Shown in pieces: positions 34,643 to 46,216 of a stretch of DNA of 64,000 nucleotides. Positions within the stretch are counted from its first letter, which is position 1. Each line of letters starts with the position of its first letter. Made by a program: the position numbers and the translations under genes. The stretch covers positions 1,798,001 through 1,862,000 of the forward strand of contig JANTUC010000001.1 in the NCBI GenBank assembly GCA_026873275.1. Reading direction: 5' to 3'. The notes beneath the pieces are model-generated. The model made no database searches. It had not been told where the DNA came from and saw only the letters and a program-made list of their open reading frames with translations. The stretch comes from Pseudopithomyces maydicus (taxonomy: Eukaryota; Ascomycota; Dothideomycetes; Pleosporales; Didymosphaeriaceae).

Positions 34643-36407
34643 CTCTGCAGATGCGCAGCAGCGGTTGGGTTGCAACAGTGGGAAATGGTCAGTATAAACG
34701 ACTGTGTGCCAGATATATGAACGGCCGGAGAATAATAGACTGATGCGACCAATAAACCTAGTAGATGGGGCGCATTAGTTCAGTAGGGACCCACTGATCT
34801 ATAGTAGCACCGGCAAATGGCTTAAGTGTTGCGACGTCGGTGTGTAAACTAATGATCGACGAGAGGGCTCGCTAGTTCCCGTCTGGAGTCGGACTCAACG
34901 ATCAGAATCCATGTCGCCGGTGTTCCAGATCCTTCACTTGTCAAGCAGCCAGGAAAGCTGACAGTGTCACTAAGGGCGAAGAAGCTGACATCTGGACACT
35001 CGGGATACTTAACCACCTCGAGCTGAACTGCCCTCGCATCGTGTTCGCATTGATTCGCTGCGTACTAGAGGACACATCTTGGGTGTCCGAGGGCAGCCTT
35101 CCCTATCTGGGCGAAAGATTGGCGACAAAAGCTCCTCCTGCCACGTCCGTATTGACGTCCGGAAGCTGAGCAAAGATGCCGAAGCCACTAAGCAAGGAGT
35201 GTAGGTCTGAACCCTGCGACGCAGTCCTGTGACTCTCCACACTCTTGTTTATTCGTTGCACGTGAGAGCAAACAGAGACCCACCAGTTACATGCAGAAGA
35301 AACGACAAGTTGAGATGTGACGGTAGATTACGACCCGGTACTCGACGCTGTAGATTGCTGCGAGAAGCCGACGGCCCGGTTGATGGTTTCACAGGCGCTG
35401 GGAAGGAGTCGACGACTCCCGAAGCGCATGACGCACGACGGTCCACTGTTCGCCTTGTGCGCGCGCAGTTCGGACCCTGTTGTTGCGAAGTGCCCGTGAA
35501 GAAGGGAGGTGGAGACTCTGGAGAGCATGAGATAGCGGCTTCAGCGGCTTCCTAATTCGTGACATAATCCGTACCACCCTCCTCCTGCAGCACCCAACAG
35601 AATTTATAATTCATGCGACTCTGCAAGCCAACGTCAAGCATCTCTTGGATGCCAGACTCCTGCCTACTCTGCCATAGTTATCTTCTCTTCGTATCGTCGG
35701 GGTCTAGAGCAGCATGACCTCCGTTCCGATCGTGGACCCGTCAGCAGCCACGACTCAGCCTCCGTCGTACGAGATAGCACCGAACGGTCGACATGTCAAG
35801 GCAACTAGAGTCAAACTCGCCAAGGCGTTCTAACATACGAACAAAAAATGGATTGGCATCCGATTACGCATTCGTGCATGTACCCTGACGCGTTGGGTAT
35901 CTAAGTTTTGAAGCCTTCCAACCCGACTTACTCTCATCACGTGACATAGGCCAAACCTGGAACCTTGGAACCCATGGATCTGAATACCATACCCATGCAT
36001 GTTGGGTATGTTGGTTCTGAAGGATCGCCTGACTGCATATCCAACAAGAATCATCTTTCGCCTTAGACAGAAGGGCCTCCGAAAGATCAACGATGCGTCG
36101 ACGGGATTCAAACATGTGATTCTGTTGGGTGTGCACAAATTTTCAAAAGCAGATTGACATGTTCTAGACAGAGTGTCTATCAAAAACAACCCCCATTCCC
36201 ACTGTCAAGGCCTTTTGGTCTCCTGGGCAGTGTAGATTCCAATGGATGGAGGACTCTATAATTGGGTCTCGACTTAGTGCGGGGCAGTAGCCTACCTATC
36301 TAGCCTTAGAGGTAGGCCTATCAGCTGTCCCCACTTGTTACACGTACCTACACCAATTTACACGGCCGTCGACGCCTAGCAGCTAGACAGCCATTTGAAA
36401 ACCAAAC
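34643..36407. other. Intergenic, 34643-36407
   Basis: About 1.8 kb lies upstream of both the disordered protein and the HET gene. Short frames at 35229-35577 overlap on both strands and have no motif. Nothing else can be supported. Confidence 0.4.
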
Positions 36408-38583
36408 ATGCCACTTGAGCATTCGAACGACTGTCCGTTTATAACACGCAAAGGTGCGCAGAGTATCTCAAAAACATCCCGGGCAGACTGAAGACCTTCG
36501 CATCGCAGGAAAATGTATTTGCTACCTTTCAGAGAACCAAGAGCTGTTTGCATCCAGGCAAATGACTTTCTCCCCAGCTTCTAAAAAAGAACCTTTTAAT
36601 CCACGTGGCTACAATTTGGATGAGCAAGCGAGAGAACAGATTCGCCAATATCTAGCGCTCAACCCAGCGCCTTCTGAGGCGAAAAGCCCTTCTGATCTAG
36701 ATAAAGCAGTATACTCGACCCTCAAAGAAGGTGAAATTCGGATCCTAGAGCTAAATCCAGGTCATTTCAATGACGAATTGATCGGCCGTCTGCATGTAGC
36801 CAGGATTGACTTCGAGTATCCTCGGGTAGACAACTTCAAGCGATACACCAACCATGCCGTCTCTCTCACTGCAAGAGCACCACTGTGGTACACAGCATTG
36901 AGTTATACATGGGGAGATTCAGTCTTTGATACCACGTTCAGCATGTTCGACAAAGAGTCCATCCAAATCACTAGTACTTTGGCTTCAGCATTGAAACACC
37001 TGCGGAGCGAACAGGAAAGTGTTTTCTTGTGGATCGACCAGATATGCATCGACCAAAGCAATACTCCGGAGAAAGAAAAGCAGATTCCGCTTATGGGAAT
37101 GATCTATAAGCATGCTACAAGCACCGTGATATGGCTTGGTGAAGCAGGTGGTGACCAGCCCCAGCTAGCGTTCGACATGCTTCAAACAATACACTCGCGA
37201 TTGCAGTTATTCGAGGGCATATTACAACCAGCTGACTTTGAACGGTTCAAACTTCCACCACTACATGACCCCAAAGTAACCGTATGGGTGGAAATTTTGA
37301 AATTGTTCCGAAGAGGTTGGTTTTCAAGATTATGGGTCATACAAGAAGCAGTCCTGTCACTGAACTTATACGTCAAGTGTGGACCAGCAGTGGTCGGATG
37401 GGAAGATTTTACCTTGTGGTGCGAGGTCATCAGAGACTGCGGTATCGCGGATCTGATAAATGGGCTCGATCCATTGCCGGTAGAAAGATCTGCGTTCGAC
37501 ACAGTCCATGAGCTATCCATGTTCCGTACCTTCGATCAAACACACGAAGCCGAGTCCTCACTTCTTGAATCACTGACAATGGGTCGTTATGCAAAAGCTT
37601 CTAATGCTAAAGACAAAGTATATGGCGTGCTTGGAATGTCGACTTCCACAATCCTGCCTCGCTATTCTGATGATGTCTCTGTACGGGATGTATTCCTAGA
37701 GGCCGCGCTATGTATACTTCCAACGGCTATGTTTGCTCTGTTAACTTGCGTGGATAACGAAGTACCACCCAGTGTTTCATGGGTACCCGATTGGACTTCT
37801 GAAAACCCAACAAGGTCATTAGGGTACTCGACTAAGACTCTATCGCTCTATTCCGCAGGTGGTACCCACTATGTTCTTATGCAAAATGGGCCGATCCAAC
37901 CGAAATATACGCTTGCCAATGGAAACACTTCCTTGATTCTTCCAGGTATTCTATTCGATTCAGTAGACCTGTTGAGCAAAGTTATCGAACATCCTGTCGT
38001 TGAAATCAAAGATGACACTATTCACGCAGACGATGACTGGGCAGCTGCATTCCAAATAATCAAAGATCTGACTTCATACCCAACCGACGAGACAGTTTGG
38101 GACGCCTTTTGGCAGACCATCGTCGCGGGAAAAGATGGCGCCGCCAACGCCAAAGCACCTCAAGACTATAGTGAAGTGCTCAGTCTCATCGTAGATGAAA
38201 TTAACGGCAAGGAACTACATATACAAGGCCAGCCATACTCACCTCGTCGGCAGAAGGGCTTTTATACTGTGAAAACACTTACAACAAGAAAGCCCGGAGA
38301 GACATTCAACGATCTTGTTAGGGCTTGCAAGGCAGCAATGGGTTGGCGCAGGTTCGCCATCACTCGGAAAGGACATTTCTGCCTGGTTCCAAGAGGCACA
38401 AAGGTTAATGACATGATTGCCGTGTTTGAGAGAGGTCACGTACCGTTTGTGGTGCGAAATAGATTCAAAGACCAAGACCATGAGGAATTTGAGTTGATTG
38501 GGGAGACCTATGTTCATGGAATTATGAAAGGAGAGGCACTTCAAATGAAGGAGGGCCCGATGGGAAGCATTAAGCTTGTCTAA
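36408..38583 (+). CDS. Heterokaryon incompatibility (HET) domain protein
   Basis: The HET domain is clear in its three blocks: LWYTALSYTWGDS (about residues 147-159), VFLWIDQICIDQSN (about 190-203) and MGMIYKHATSTVIWLGEA (about 213-230). C-terminal text KGHFCLVPRGTKVNDMIAVF with HVPFVVR is the usual end of large HET proteins. Such proteins act in non-self recognition between strains and can trigger cell death. No NACHT or WD repeats are present. I propose a short first exon (36408-36453, MPLEHSNDCPFITRK), a 55-nt intron ending at 36508 and a main exon to 38583, giving 706 residues. A start inside the main exon at 36562 is the alternative. No partner gene of a known incompatibility pair is seen beside it. 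Confidence 0.9.
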
Positions 38584-39236
38584 GAGGCACGACTACAGGA
38601 AATTGGTTTCCTGTCAAGAAAAGCGTCATAAAAGCGATCAGGAGGCGCAAACCCTATGAATATCAAAATTTAAGAATCTCGCAATGTACAGTTTTCCACG
38701 CCAATGTCGCGACCTTGAGTCCCAGAATAGCGACACGTGTATGCCCATGTTCACAGTGGCTTCCACATGGCTTCCAGAGATCAGCGCGTTCGAGAATCTT
38801 TTGCTCTTTCATCACAGCTCCACAAACATCAGTAATCCTTCGAGCATATGGATACAATCTATTTACTATGCAATCCACGCGAAGCCTAACTATACAGCTG
38901 TGAGTCTCCCCTTGTCCACGTCGCCTCATTGGAGACAATAGATGAGCCCTCCATATAGAGCTTTTAGCCGAAGCCATCTCCACAACCACGAACATTAGTC
39001 CCAGACTATGAATGCCGAAGCCACATGCCAGATACCCATTACTATATCTTTCTCGCTTACTTCAGCCGATTCTTGTAGAGACTCTGGGGATGTGTGTGTG
39101 GGGCATTGTGGGAGCAGCACCCCGTGATTTAGGCGTGGCCAAATAATCTTGAACTGATCCTTCCTTGTACTTGAGTGTACGAAACACAATCTTGTTCTTT
39201 GCGTAACTGTTACCGATATCAAGAAGTTCCATAGCT
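38584..39236. other. Intergenic, 38584-39236
   Basis: Sequence between the HET gene and the DUF1996 gene, both on the + strand. Only small frames without character are present. Confidence 0.45.
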
Positions 39237-40619
39237 ATGATCTTCTCGACTTTGCTTTTCGCGGCGAGCGCCGCAGCGCTGCCAAATACCCTGGAGTCCA
39301 GACAAGGCGGACAGAATACTATGCTGCGATTTGGCTGTTCGCAGGTCATCATAGATCGTATCGATCCGCTTGTGAACCCGGGTCTTGCTCCTTCACCGCA
39401 TATGCACCAGGTGAGCTAGTTATTGTGGGAGACGAAAGAGCATCGTTAACCCACGTGGAGGTTGTCGGCGGTAACGCATTCAACACCACGATGCAGTCGA
39501 CAGATATATCCAAGCTTGCTACCTGCACAACCTGCGGTTACTCGGAGGATGTACGTGCTGAATATAAAGGTGAAGGGTTTTCAACGATGCTGATGCTGGC
39601 CTAGTTGTCGAACTACTGGACCGCCAATCTATATTTCAAAGCGAAGAACGGAACATACAAGCGTGTTCCTCAAGTTCCAAACCGAGACCTTTTCAACGAC
39701 AAGTACACCGGGAAAACGAAGGGCGGATTCGTTGTCTACTACGTCTCGCCCGGAAAGAGCAAAGTGACTGCCTTCAAGCCAGTGAGTCCCATCTGTGTTG
39801 ATATATTCGTCGGAATAACACTTATTAGGGCTTCCGTATGCTTGTGGGTGATGCAAACAATCGCGTGAGCAAGAACTTGAAGTCGCAGACCTGCTTCCGT
39901 TGCTACACTGGACCAAACTTCGGTGGCGACAATGCTGCGCCTTGCCAAGATGGGAAGTACGTTATACATACCCTCATATTAATTCTATATTGACACCAGT
40001 AGACTCGATACCGAAGGTTTCCCAAAGAACGCCTGCCCAGGTGGCATCCGATCGAACATTCTGTATCCGACTTGCTGGGATGGAAAGAACCTTGATTCGC
40101 CTGATCACAAAGCAAGTCTACCCTCTTCTGAATGTGAATACCTCTAACTAGTATCAGTCTCACGTGGCCTACCCGAAGAATGGCCCTGCTCTATTCACTG
40201 GATCTAGTGTTGGCGGAGATTGCCCTAGCACCCACCCTGTAAAGATCCCGCAAATCATGCTGGAGGTGCGCTTCGATATTCTTCGACGGTCTGGAAAAAC
40301 CACTGACAGACTATAGATTGTATGGGATACTACGCAATTCAACAACAAAGCAGACTGGCCGACCGATGGCTCGCAGCCATTCGTCCTTAGCACGGGAGAC
40401 AATACTGGCTTTGGCCAACATGGCGACTATGTCTTTGGCTGGAAGGACGACTCTCTACAGAAGGCAATGGATGACGCGAAGGGTTGCATGGGAGCCAACT
40501 GTGGTAGCCTCAAGACCCAGCAACCAGATGCTGGAAATGCGTGCAAGGTGCCAAGGCGTGTCAATGAAGATGCGGACGGGTGGCTAACAGAGCTCCCGGG
40601 CATGGCCATGGAGATGTAA
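39237..40619 (+). CDS. Secreted DUF1996 protein
   Basis: Seven exons (39237-39410, 39461-39550, 39605-39781, 39829-39956, 40000-40111, 40158-40265, 40317-40619) give 363 residues. A signal peptide (MIFSTLLFAASAAALP) is followed by the domain from LRFGCSQVIIDRIDPLVNPG onward. Characteristic blocks are PHMHQVVGGNAFN, CTTCGYSEDLSNYW, KVTAFKPGFRMLVGD, CPGGIRSNILYPTCWDGKN, the segment DHKSHVAYP and GQHGDYVFGWKDDSLQ. The family is fungal and extracellular, of unknown enzymatic role; many members carry WSC modules, which this one lacks. Intron 5 (40112-40157) is of the GC-AG class, with AAA|GCAAGT and a CTAAC branch point. The intron number is high for this window. Confidence 0.93.
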
Positions 40620-40765
40620 CAAACTGTGTGTAAACGTATGTCAGCAGTACAGCATGCAGGATGTTGGGTTCCAATCGGATGTTGTAGGTATTTTTTAGTG
40701 ACAAACATTCATCATTCAATCACAATTGGATATTATACATGTAAGCACGTAGGCATATATGCACA

Positions 40766-41589
40766 TTACAGCAGCGCTGCCAACCCAGCAACGAAGCCTA
40801 CGAAGCCCGTGAGCGGCTTCGCAACGCCGGCTGCAACACCTTGGGAGCTCGACGAAGGAGCAGCATCACTAGTCGGCGAAGATGAAGTATCAGTCTCGGT
40901 TCTGCTCTCGGTCTCGGTTCCAGTCTCGGAGGATTCGGTCGCGGTGGCAGTGGGTGTAGCACTGCTACTGTTCTCGTCGTCGCTCGAGCTTTGGGTTGAA
41001 CGTGGGGCGGGAGTCGCTAGAGTTCTGTTAACAAAATCGCCTTGTGTTTTTAGTGTTAGTATTACTCACCACTGCCAATGTCCTGCACCAAATCGAACGC
41101 GCCTTTGCCTAATGCCGTCTCCCAGCAGGCAATATTCGATTTTCCATTCTGCGCGCCAGCAGTTGATACGATCACACCGGTGTTACAGTATCCCACGTCG
41201 CAGAAGACAGATGTCGACTCGGCGATAGCATTGCCAGCGGAGCATGTAGTGTAGAAGTTGCATGGTTTGCCCGATTCGCAGCATTGGGCGTACGAGCCGC
41301 TCTGCGAGAGCGTAGCCGGAAAGTCACAGCTTCGCAAGTCGGAATCTAGATACAATTGATGTCAGTCCGGTCCTATAGGTTGTCTACAACGCGACACCAT
41401 AGGCATTGCGCGCTCCATCCAATGGAAGCTTGGACTCTTACATTCTGATGCACCGGACGTGCTGATGAACCCCAGGATCGATGAATCAGCGCGCGGGTGG
41501 AGTTCGGCACGGGCGGTGATCTGTGGCTCAGGGGCCGCAGCTGCCAAGTGGACCATTGCCACAACGCTCAACGCCATGAACCGTGCCAT
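40766..41589 (-). CDS. Cys-rich secreted protein with Ser/Thr stalk, probably GPI-anchored
   Basis: Exons 41589-41442, 41345-41066 and 41024-40766 give 228 residues. A signal peptide (MARFMALSVVAMVHLAAAAP) is followed by a compact Cys-rich domain (SCDFPATLSQSG, QCCESGKPCNFYTTCSAGN, VFCDVGYCNTG, ACWETALGKG; about nine Cys). After it come a Ser/Thr/Glu-rich stalk and a hydrophobic end (LTGFVGFVAGLAALL), the usual shape of GPI-anchored cell-wall proteins. The donor of the last intron (GTAATA, 41 nt) was chosen by phase, as the nearer GTGAGT breaks the frame. Proteins of this kind are common in plant-associated ascomycetes. A role in the wall or in host contact is possible but not shown. It is convergent with the DUF1996 gene, 146 bp apart. 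Confidence 0.82.
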
Positions 41590-42401
41590 TGTCGTCTTCG
41601 GATCGATATAGAGTGGCAAAACGATGCGATGCAAAGGTCAACAGAGGTGGGCAGACGCGAAAAAAGGGGCCTTTGTTCCTTCGTACACATTAGCCCCACC
41701 GCATTGGGTTGCTCCGCCGCTTGCTTGCTCGCGTACGGCTTATCTATTCCCATCTTCCATTAACTGAGTCACACAACATCTTCACCACCTTCACCATCTT
41801 TCATCTTAGAATATGTTCGAACGGATTTTTGAAGACGAATGTATGTGTGTACCTGCATCTCGTACATGCCACCATTGCGTCAATGCTGGGCGGTACCCCG
41901 CTGCCAGTGTTTCCCAAATAGGAAGGTCCCGACACAACTCAAACATCCATGGATTTATCGGAGCGCAAAAAGGTACATGGAAGATTGGGAATATATCTCC
42001 ATTGTGAATGAATAACATAGTCTCTCGTGGGTTGCCAGGCATATCATGGCCCGGCTATCATTGAGTGAAAATCAACTTCTCATGTACAACTGGCATATCT
42101 AGGCAAAACAGCATACAAAGATCGCCAAAGTGGGTTTGCAGGCTATCTCGAACCCATCATCCCAGTACTAGCTAATGGATGCAACGTGGTAACGCAACGC
42201 GAAGATCACCTTTCGTTGATTTCTCCGTCCCAAGTCATCAATCGCCGGTAGAGAGCAACCCGGCAAATTTCAGTCATGGATCACTGCAAGCGGGGTTGCT
42301 GTTAAAATATATATTCTTGAAATATCCCACGATAACAATCTGAATTATTGTATGCAGAAATCAGACAACCTAAAAAAGAAATACACCTGTGTTGGTGCAA
42401 T
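41590..42401. promoter_or_regulatory. Divergent promoter region, 41590-42401
   Basis: This 812-bp stretch separates the Cys-rich surface protein and the GH29 gene. A TATA-like AAAATATATATT stands near 42304-42315, about 90 bp before the GH29 start. Small frames (41813-42007 +) have no support. Confidence 0.4.
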
Positions 42402-43901
42402 ATGATTTTGCATACCATCACATTGTCGTTGCTGCTTTCTATTGCCGTTGCATACAGTGCACCTGCGCCGTATCTACAGATACCTACACCTCGGCAACTT
42501 GCGTGGCACCAGCATGAATACTACGCGTTCATACATTTTGGACCGAACACATTCACCGATGAAGAATGGGGGCGCAGCCAGAGTACTCCTGATGTTTTCA
42601 AACCAACAGCATTAGACACCGACCAATGGGCAAAAGGATTTGCAGATGCAGGTATGACAGGTATGATATTGACTGCAAAACATCATGATGGCATGGCTTT
42701 ATGGGATACCAATACAACGACATACAAAATTGGAAACGGTCAGTGGGCTAAGGACCGCATTACAGCCGGGCTCAGCGCAGATGTGGTGCGCATGGCAGCT
42801 GCCTCAGCAGCCAAGTATGGAATTAAGTTTGGCATATATCTTTCGCCGTGGGACATCCATCGTGATCCGGCCATGCCGAAACCCAATCTTACTGGAACGA
42901 TTTATGACGAGCCGCAGATTTTTGGCGACAATACAACTGGCAATTACAACGACCTTTACGCGCACCAATTGACCGAGCTTGTGACGCTTCGATACGATAA
43001 TGGGTCGAAAATCCCGCTTTTTGAGTTGTGGCTCGATGGTGCGAGTGGTTCAGACACCGTACAGACTTTTGATTGGGAAAGATTCCGCGATATCATCAGG
43101 GAAAACCAGCCGGAAGCCGTCATGTGGGGCCACCAGGGTGTAGATGCCCGGTGGGTGGGTAACGAAGATGGTTTCACGGTTCCCACGAACTGGCATACCA
43201 TAAGCAGAACGCAAGACCAGACGCATTACGGAGGGGACGAACTGCAGACTGGTGTGAGAGATGGGCTTTATTGGACGCCTGCTGAAGCCGACGCCCGGAT
43301 TCGAGACGGTTGGTTTTGGCATGCCAGTGAGAAGCCCAAATCTACAGATAAACTGATGCAAATGTATATGGAATGCGTGGGACGAAGCGCAAATCTACTC
43401 TTGGATGTCCCGCCCGATACGACCGGGCAAATTCCTCAACAAGACCTCGAAACCCTTCTAGGATTCAAACAACAAAGAGATGCTTTTTTGAACCGGCCAT
43501 TACTAACAGTAGGTCTTAATGCTAGCGCGAGCAGTGTGCGGGAAGGAGACAACGCAGCCTTTGGTCCAGCGAACGTGCTTGATGGCAACGCCAATACGTA
43601 CTGGGCAATGAATGACAACCAGACTACTGGTTTCCTGGAAATTCATCTCGACGGTGTTCATGATATTGATGCCATTATCCTGCAAGAGCACATTGCCCTC
43701 GGCCAGCGAATCGGCGGCTATCTGGTTGATGCGGGTGTGAAAGGAGCGTACAAGAGGATCGTCAACGGCACATCATTAGGTTACAAACGGATTTGGAACT
43801 TGACCTCCACAATAGAGGCGGACAGTATCCGATTGCAGATTCTTCAATCGAATGCAACGCCGCTAATAAACAGCGTGCAGGCGCTCGGGGTCAAGAAATG
43901 A
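42402..43901 (+). CDS. Alpha-L-fucosidase, GH29, with C-terminal F5/8-type domain
   Basis: Single exon, 499 residues. A signal peptide (MILHTITLSLLLSIAVAYSA) leads to the GH29 TIM barrel: HEYYAFIHFGPNTFTDEEWG, GMILTAKHHDGMALWDT and GIYLSPWDIH. The nucleophile lies in FELWLDGASG (about D212). The closing motif SANLLLDVPPDTTG is typical of the family. From about residue 385 a beta-rich part (LNASASSVREGDNAAFGPAN, ANTYWAMN, FLEIHLDGVHDIDAIIL) looks like an F5/8 type C/CBM32-like module. The enzyme should release L-fucose from glycans such as xyloglucan side chains, outside the cell. N-glycosylation sequons are frequent. The start was taken at the Met that begins the signal peptide, 18 codons inside the open frame. 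Confidence 0.95.
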   Translation: MILHTITLSLLLSIAVAYSAPAPYLQIPTPRQLAWHQHEYYAFIHFGPNTFTDEEWGRSQSTPDVFKPTALDTDQWAKGFADAGMTGMILTAKHHDGMALWDTNTTTYKIGNGQWAKDRITAGLSADVVRMAAASAAKYGIKFGIYLSPWDIHRDPAMPKPNLTGTIYDEPQIFGDNTTGNYNDLYAHQLTELVTLRYDNGSKIPLFELWLDGASGSDTVQTFDWERFRDIIRENQPEAVMWGHQGVDARWVGNEDGFTVPTNWHTISRTQDQTHYGGDELQTGVRDGLYWTPAEADARIRDGWFWHASEKPKSTDKLMQMYMECVGRSANLLLDVPPDTTGQIPQQDLETLLGFKQQRDAFLNRPLLTVGLNASASSVREGDNAAFGPANVLDGNANTYWAMNDNQTTGFLEIHLDGVHDIDAIILQEHIALGQRIGGYLVDAGVKGAYKRIVNGTSLGYKRIWNLTSTIEADSIRLQILQSNATPLINSVQALGVKK

Positions 43902-44113
43902 GAAAGTCAGCAACGGTCAAGGGACATGCTGATCTACGAAGTCACACGGCAAAGCATACATAGCAGGTAAACGAGCACAGAGTTCGGAAAATATTTGTTC
44001 GTGATCAATGTACATACATGAAGTTATATTATCGTAAAGTTGTTCCTGTGAAGCCTTACTCCTGTCATTAAGATCAATTCAACGATTAATCCATTTCGTA
44101 ATAAACCAGTGTA

Positions 44114-45450
44114 TCAAGCAGCCACGTATGGTGCAGCAGAATCCTCGCCGCAAGTATCCCCAGGCCAAATAGCAGGTGCTAAATCATCAATGTTCGTGTA
44201 CGTGTCATAAAGCTGCCAATCTGCTGTAGCCCCAGCGCAAAATTTAGATTCCAGACCATTGGACGCCGAATCCCAGGATTGCGAGTCTATCTTCGGCGTC
44301 ATGATTGTTTCCGCTTTCAGTACGGCATCGTTGTGATCGTCACTCGACGCGATTGCAGGCTTTGCATCGAGTGAACAATCTAGTTCGTTGGGTGTGAATG
44401 GCGGTGTATGTACTTGGCCTCCATAATCCGAAGTCTGGTTTTTGGCATCGGAAGTATGCAAAGCTAGTGGCGGGGCCATGGAGTCTGAATATCCGGTACA
44501 GTCCTTGTTGGCAGATGAATTGAGTTCAGGAAAGTAATCTTGCGAAGCCATCGACCCGCCATAGTTGTGTGCGAATTGTGACTGTTGGAAAGCGCTCAAG
44601 ATTGGAGAGTTCGGAAGGCCGTGAAATGTAGGCTCGTCTATCTGAGCCTCGGAATCTGGATTTTCGAAACTTGGGTCCAGCTCTTCGGAAATATTAACAG
44701 GAGATTGATCGTCGGTAAATTCAAAATCAGGAGTAGCACCACGTTGGGACAAGTGTTTCCAGTCTATCGTTGGTGCATCTTGATTTGCTTCTCCAGTAGA
44801 GCTGGTGTTGATCTTGTTGCAAAAGTCGCCGAAGCCCATTAAAATATCCATTTTCGTTGAACAAGAAAGAAGCTTGTTGCTGCTAAGATAATCGTAAAGT
44901 CCGTTCTGGGCTGTCGTGATGAACGACGAAAAGTCCAAGGGCCGCTGAGTACTTTTTTCGCTTCGCACGTACAGCCTGAGCAGTGGTTGTGTGCATGCAA
45001 CGGAGAGTTTTCGTCGAAATAATTGTATCTGAAAGGTGACGGGACCTGGTCTTTCGGCACTTCGGGGAATAATGTTAAGTAAGCGTGCTTCCACTTCATT
45101 TCCAATGTCTTCATGCTGCGAAGTGGTCCACCTTTAAAATTAATTTGGTTGAGTAAATCCTTCGAGAGGTCGTGTTTGTCTTTAAGATGGTCTCTGTACA
45201 CCATTTAGCGTCACCGTAACGATAAAACCACCTCGACTTTGTCGTTGGCCCACCTCATTTTAGCAATTTCACTATACCCTGTGATCCAACAAGATCTTAT
45301 TGCCGGGTCGCGATATTTAACATAGAAAGGACACAGCACCCTATCAACATCTGTATTGGTACTCCTCTTATTACTAGTTCTACGTCTTGAAGAACCTGAG
45401 CCAACTGCTGCAGAGTTCTTCATCGTTTTATTTGTGCGTTTGGTACACAT
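44114..45450 (-). CDS. C2H2-like zinc-finger regulator (putative)
   Basis: Exons 45450-45254, 45193-44973 and 44910-44114 give 404 residues with phases in agreement. The N-terminus is basic and Ser-rich, then comes LCPFYVKYRDPAIRSC...YSEIAKMRDHLKDKHDLS, a degenerate C2H2-like finger known from fungal proteins that begin CPFYKRxP. The text GGPLRSMKTLEMKWKHAYLTLFPEVPKDQVPSPF is the conserved tail of that module. The remaining part is acidic, Ser/Asp/Pro-rich and probably a disordered activation region, ending with AIWPGDTCGEDSAAPYVAA. Intron 2 (GTACGT...CGACAG) was needed to keep the frame. Nuclear regulation is inferred from this layout only. It lies next to a FAD monooxygenase gene and could serve it. 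Confidence 0.72.
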
Positions 45451-46216
45451 GACTATTTCGTATAAAGTATTCTAAGAAATGTGAAGCATAAACGTCACAA
45501 ATGTTAGATACAATATAAGAAATTGAGCAAAAATCAGCCTATGTGGCTTGGGCTCAAATCGGTGGGCACCGACGACAGGATAGGAGACCAAGGAAGGGAA
45601 CATGCAACAGATTATTTGCTGAATGAAGCGCTGGAAAGGAAGGATTACCTCGTGACCTAGGATAATCACGTGGTGGTACAAGGTAACGAGGTAAAGTAGT
45701 TAGTATTGTATTGATTAGTAAGAAAGACGCCGTAATCACGAGGAAAAGGAAGGTCGCGACGCAGTCAGAGCGGGGTTTATATATTTAATTGTGTGCCAAG
45801 ACTTGAGCTACGTTGAGAGCAAAGTATCGCGATTAGAATCAATAATTAGACTAGACTAGACTATCTCAGAGCAACGCGTATCGGGATTAGGCAGCAAGAA
45901 ACAAGAAAGTTGGATCAACATGCAGGCGGGCGGGGTTCTCACCAATAGGACCTAAGGCTGGGAGCGCGATAATTCTGATAGGTCGTTGGAGCCGAAGTGT
46001 CTTTGCCGGGTAATCTATCCAATACCATTGCCAAAAGAAAAGAGCAAACAGCAAGGGTTTTGGAAAAAGCAATTCGCCTGGAAGCCTCAACGGAAACGCT
46101 CCACAACGGTGCGAGAGGTCGTGGCTACGGCCTCCAAGCCCATGGTTTTCCATGTTTACTATTCATATCGACGTTTGGTCGGCGACGTTTCAGACGTTTT
46201 TCTAAAAATACTACTC
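45451..46216. other. Intergenic, 45451-46216
   Basis: About 770 bp lies upstream of the regulator and downstream of the monooxygenase. It contains the repetitive stretch AGACTAGACTAGACTA near 45848-45863. Frames at 45887-46273 overlap on both strands and have no motif. Confidence 0.4.
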
